Source of the DNA: Rebecca billardiae RCC1528
Taxonomy: Eukaryota; Haptophyta
Direction: 5' to 3'
Length of the DNA: 64,000 nt
Assembly (NCBI GenBank): GCA_965240325.2
Contig: OZ251226.1
Span: 2,542,001-2,606,000, forward strand
Part shown: piece after piece, positions 63,645 through 64,000 of the stretch
Position numbering within the stretch: the first letter of the stretch is position 1
Layout: every line of letters begins with the position of its first letter
The notes under the pieces: generated by a model
The model's input: the letters and a program-made list of their open reading frames with translations, nothing else
The model's database searches: none
What the model was told of the DNA's origin: nothing
Made by a program: the position numbers and the translations under genes

Positions 63645-64000
63645 ACGGCCGCCGCAGCCGCAGCCGCGCGCAGGTCCAGGGTGGCTGGCGCCGAATGTCG
63701 GAGGCTTCTTCGAAGCACCTGCCTGCCATATGGGGCGGAGACATGCGTCGGCGCCAAGATGACGCCGCTGTGGCTGCCCGTCTATCTGAGTTCTGACGAC
63801 CGGTCTGCCAGGGTAAGGGGCTGCACAGGCTGCGGTCTGGCCAGCCGATGCCAGATGGGCGTATGGCGACTGCCGGTGCATGGTGGCGGTGGCCCCGCCG
63901 GCGGTGACCGTGGCGCCTGCAGCTGTCTGCGGCGCGGCCCGGACTGCCCAGTGCGGGGTGTCCACGATCGCCGCACAGTTATTATGGCATGATGTTAGGT
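63645..64000. other. Downstream flank, no gene seen
   Basis: No coherent frame to the window's right edge. Confidence 0.5.

Overview
The window is nuclear DNA from a very GC-rich, intron-poor, photosynthetic eukaryote. The evidence is: long open frames with almost only G/C at third codon positions; short spliceosomal introns (about 103-212 bp) with donors mostly of the form GTGCGCG and CGCAG-type acceptors; several gene products that begin with a secretory signal peptide followed by a transit-like stretch (Ycf36/CGLD27 homologue, plastid ribosomal protein L10, TspO-like protein), as expected for a complex red-derived plastid; and EF-hand, RPGRIP-like and RTX-like repeat genes typical of flagellated algae. 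A haptophyte (the compact GC-rich Pavlovales come to mind) is my best inference, but other secondary red algae are not excluded. The gaps between genes are clearly less GC-rich and carry microsatellites and degenerate repeats.

Layout. 0-2 kb: tail of a truncated gene, then non-coding DNA with a perfect hairpin and an old ~80-bp duplication. 2.2-5.4 kb: calcyphosin-like EF-hand protein and a plastid Ycf36/CGLD27 protein. 5.4-8 kb: gene-poor. 8-11.3 kb: divergent pair of a membrane RING-finger protein (-) and a sulfotransferase (+). 11.3-12.2 kb: compound microsatellite. 12.2-13.9 kb: secreted ATP-grasp protein (-). 14.5 kb: (TA)n block. 15-19.5 kb: three-exon WD40 plus six-membrane-segment protein (-). 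20.4-25.2 kb: divergent Yae1-domain (-) and BLM-like RecQ helicase (+) genes. 25.2-28.4 kb: decayed sequence with a frameshifted gene relic and the tail of a reverse transcriptase. 28.4-32 kb: six-exon membrane-anchored RTX-repeat protein. 32.6-37 kb: a 1446-residue protein of unknown function (-). 37.5-39.2 kb: fatty-acid/sterol hydroxylase with a C-terminal cytochrome b5 domain (-). 40.5-42.5 kb: second sulfotransferase and a TspO/MBR protein. 42.9-47.9 kb: divergent RPGRIP-like coiled-coil protein (-) and a CDF metal transporter (+). 48.4-50.6 kb: unknown repeat-rich membrane protein. 51.3-62.6 kb: an 11-kb VPS13-like bridge lipid-transfer gene ending in a PX domain. 62.9-63.6 kb: plastid L10.

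The genes do not form one pathway. Themes are membrane lipid and organelle biology (VPS13-like, hydroxylase-b5, TspO, CDF), plastid proteins (Ycf36, L10), secreted or surface chemistry (two sulfotransferases, RTX-like repeats, ATP-grasp) and genome or ribosome maintenance (RecQ, Yae1). Three gene pairs start head-to-head within 63-182 bp, so short bidirectional promoters seem common. A near-identical element of at least 33 bp occurs three times in gaps between genes (4.4, 26.3 and 48.1 kb) and I cannot explain it. All exon joins were deduced by reading phase and splice signals by eye and have not been checked against transcripts.
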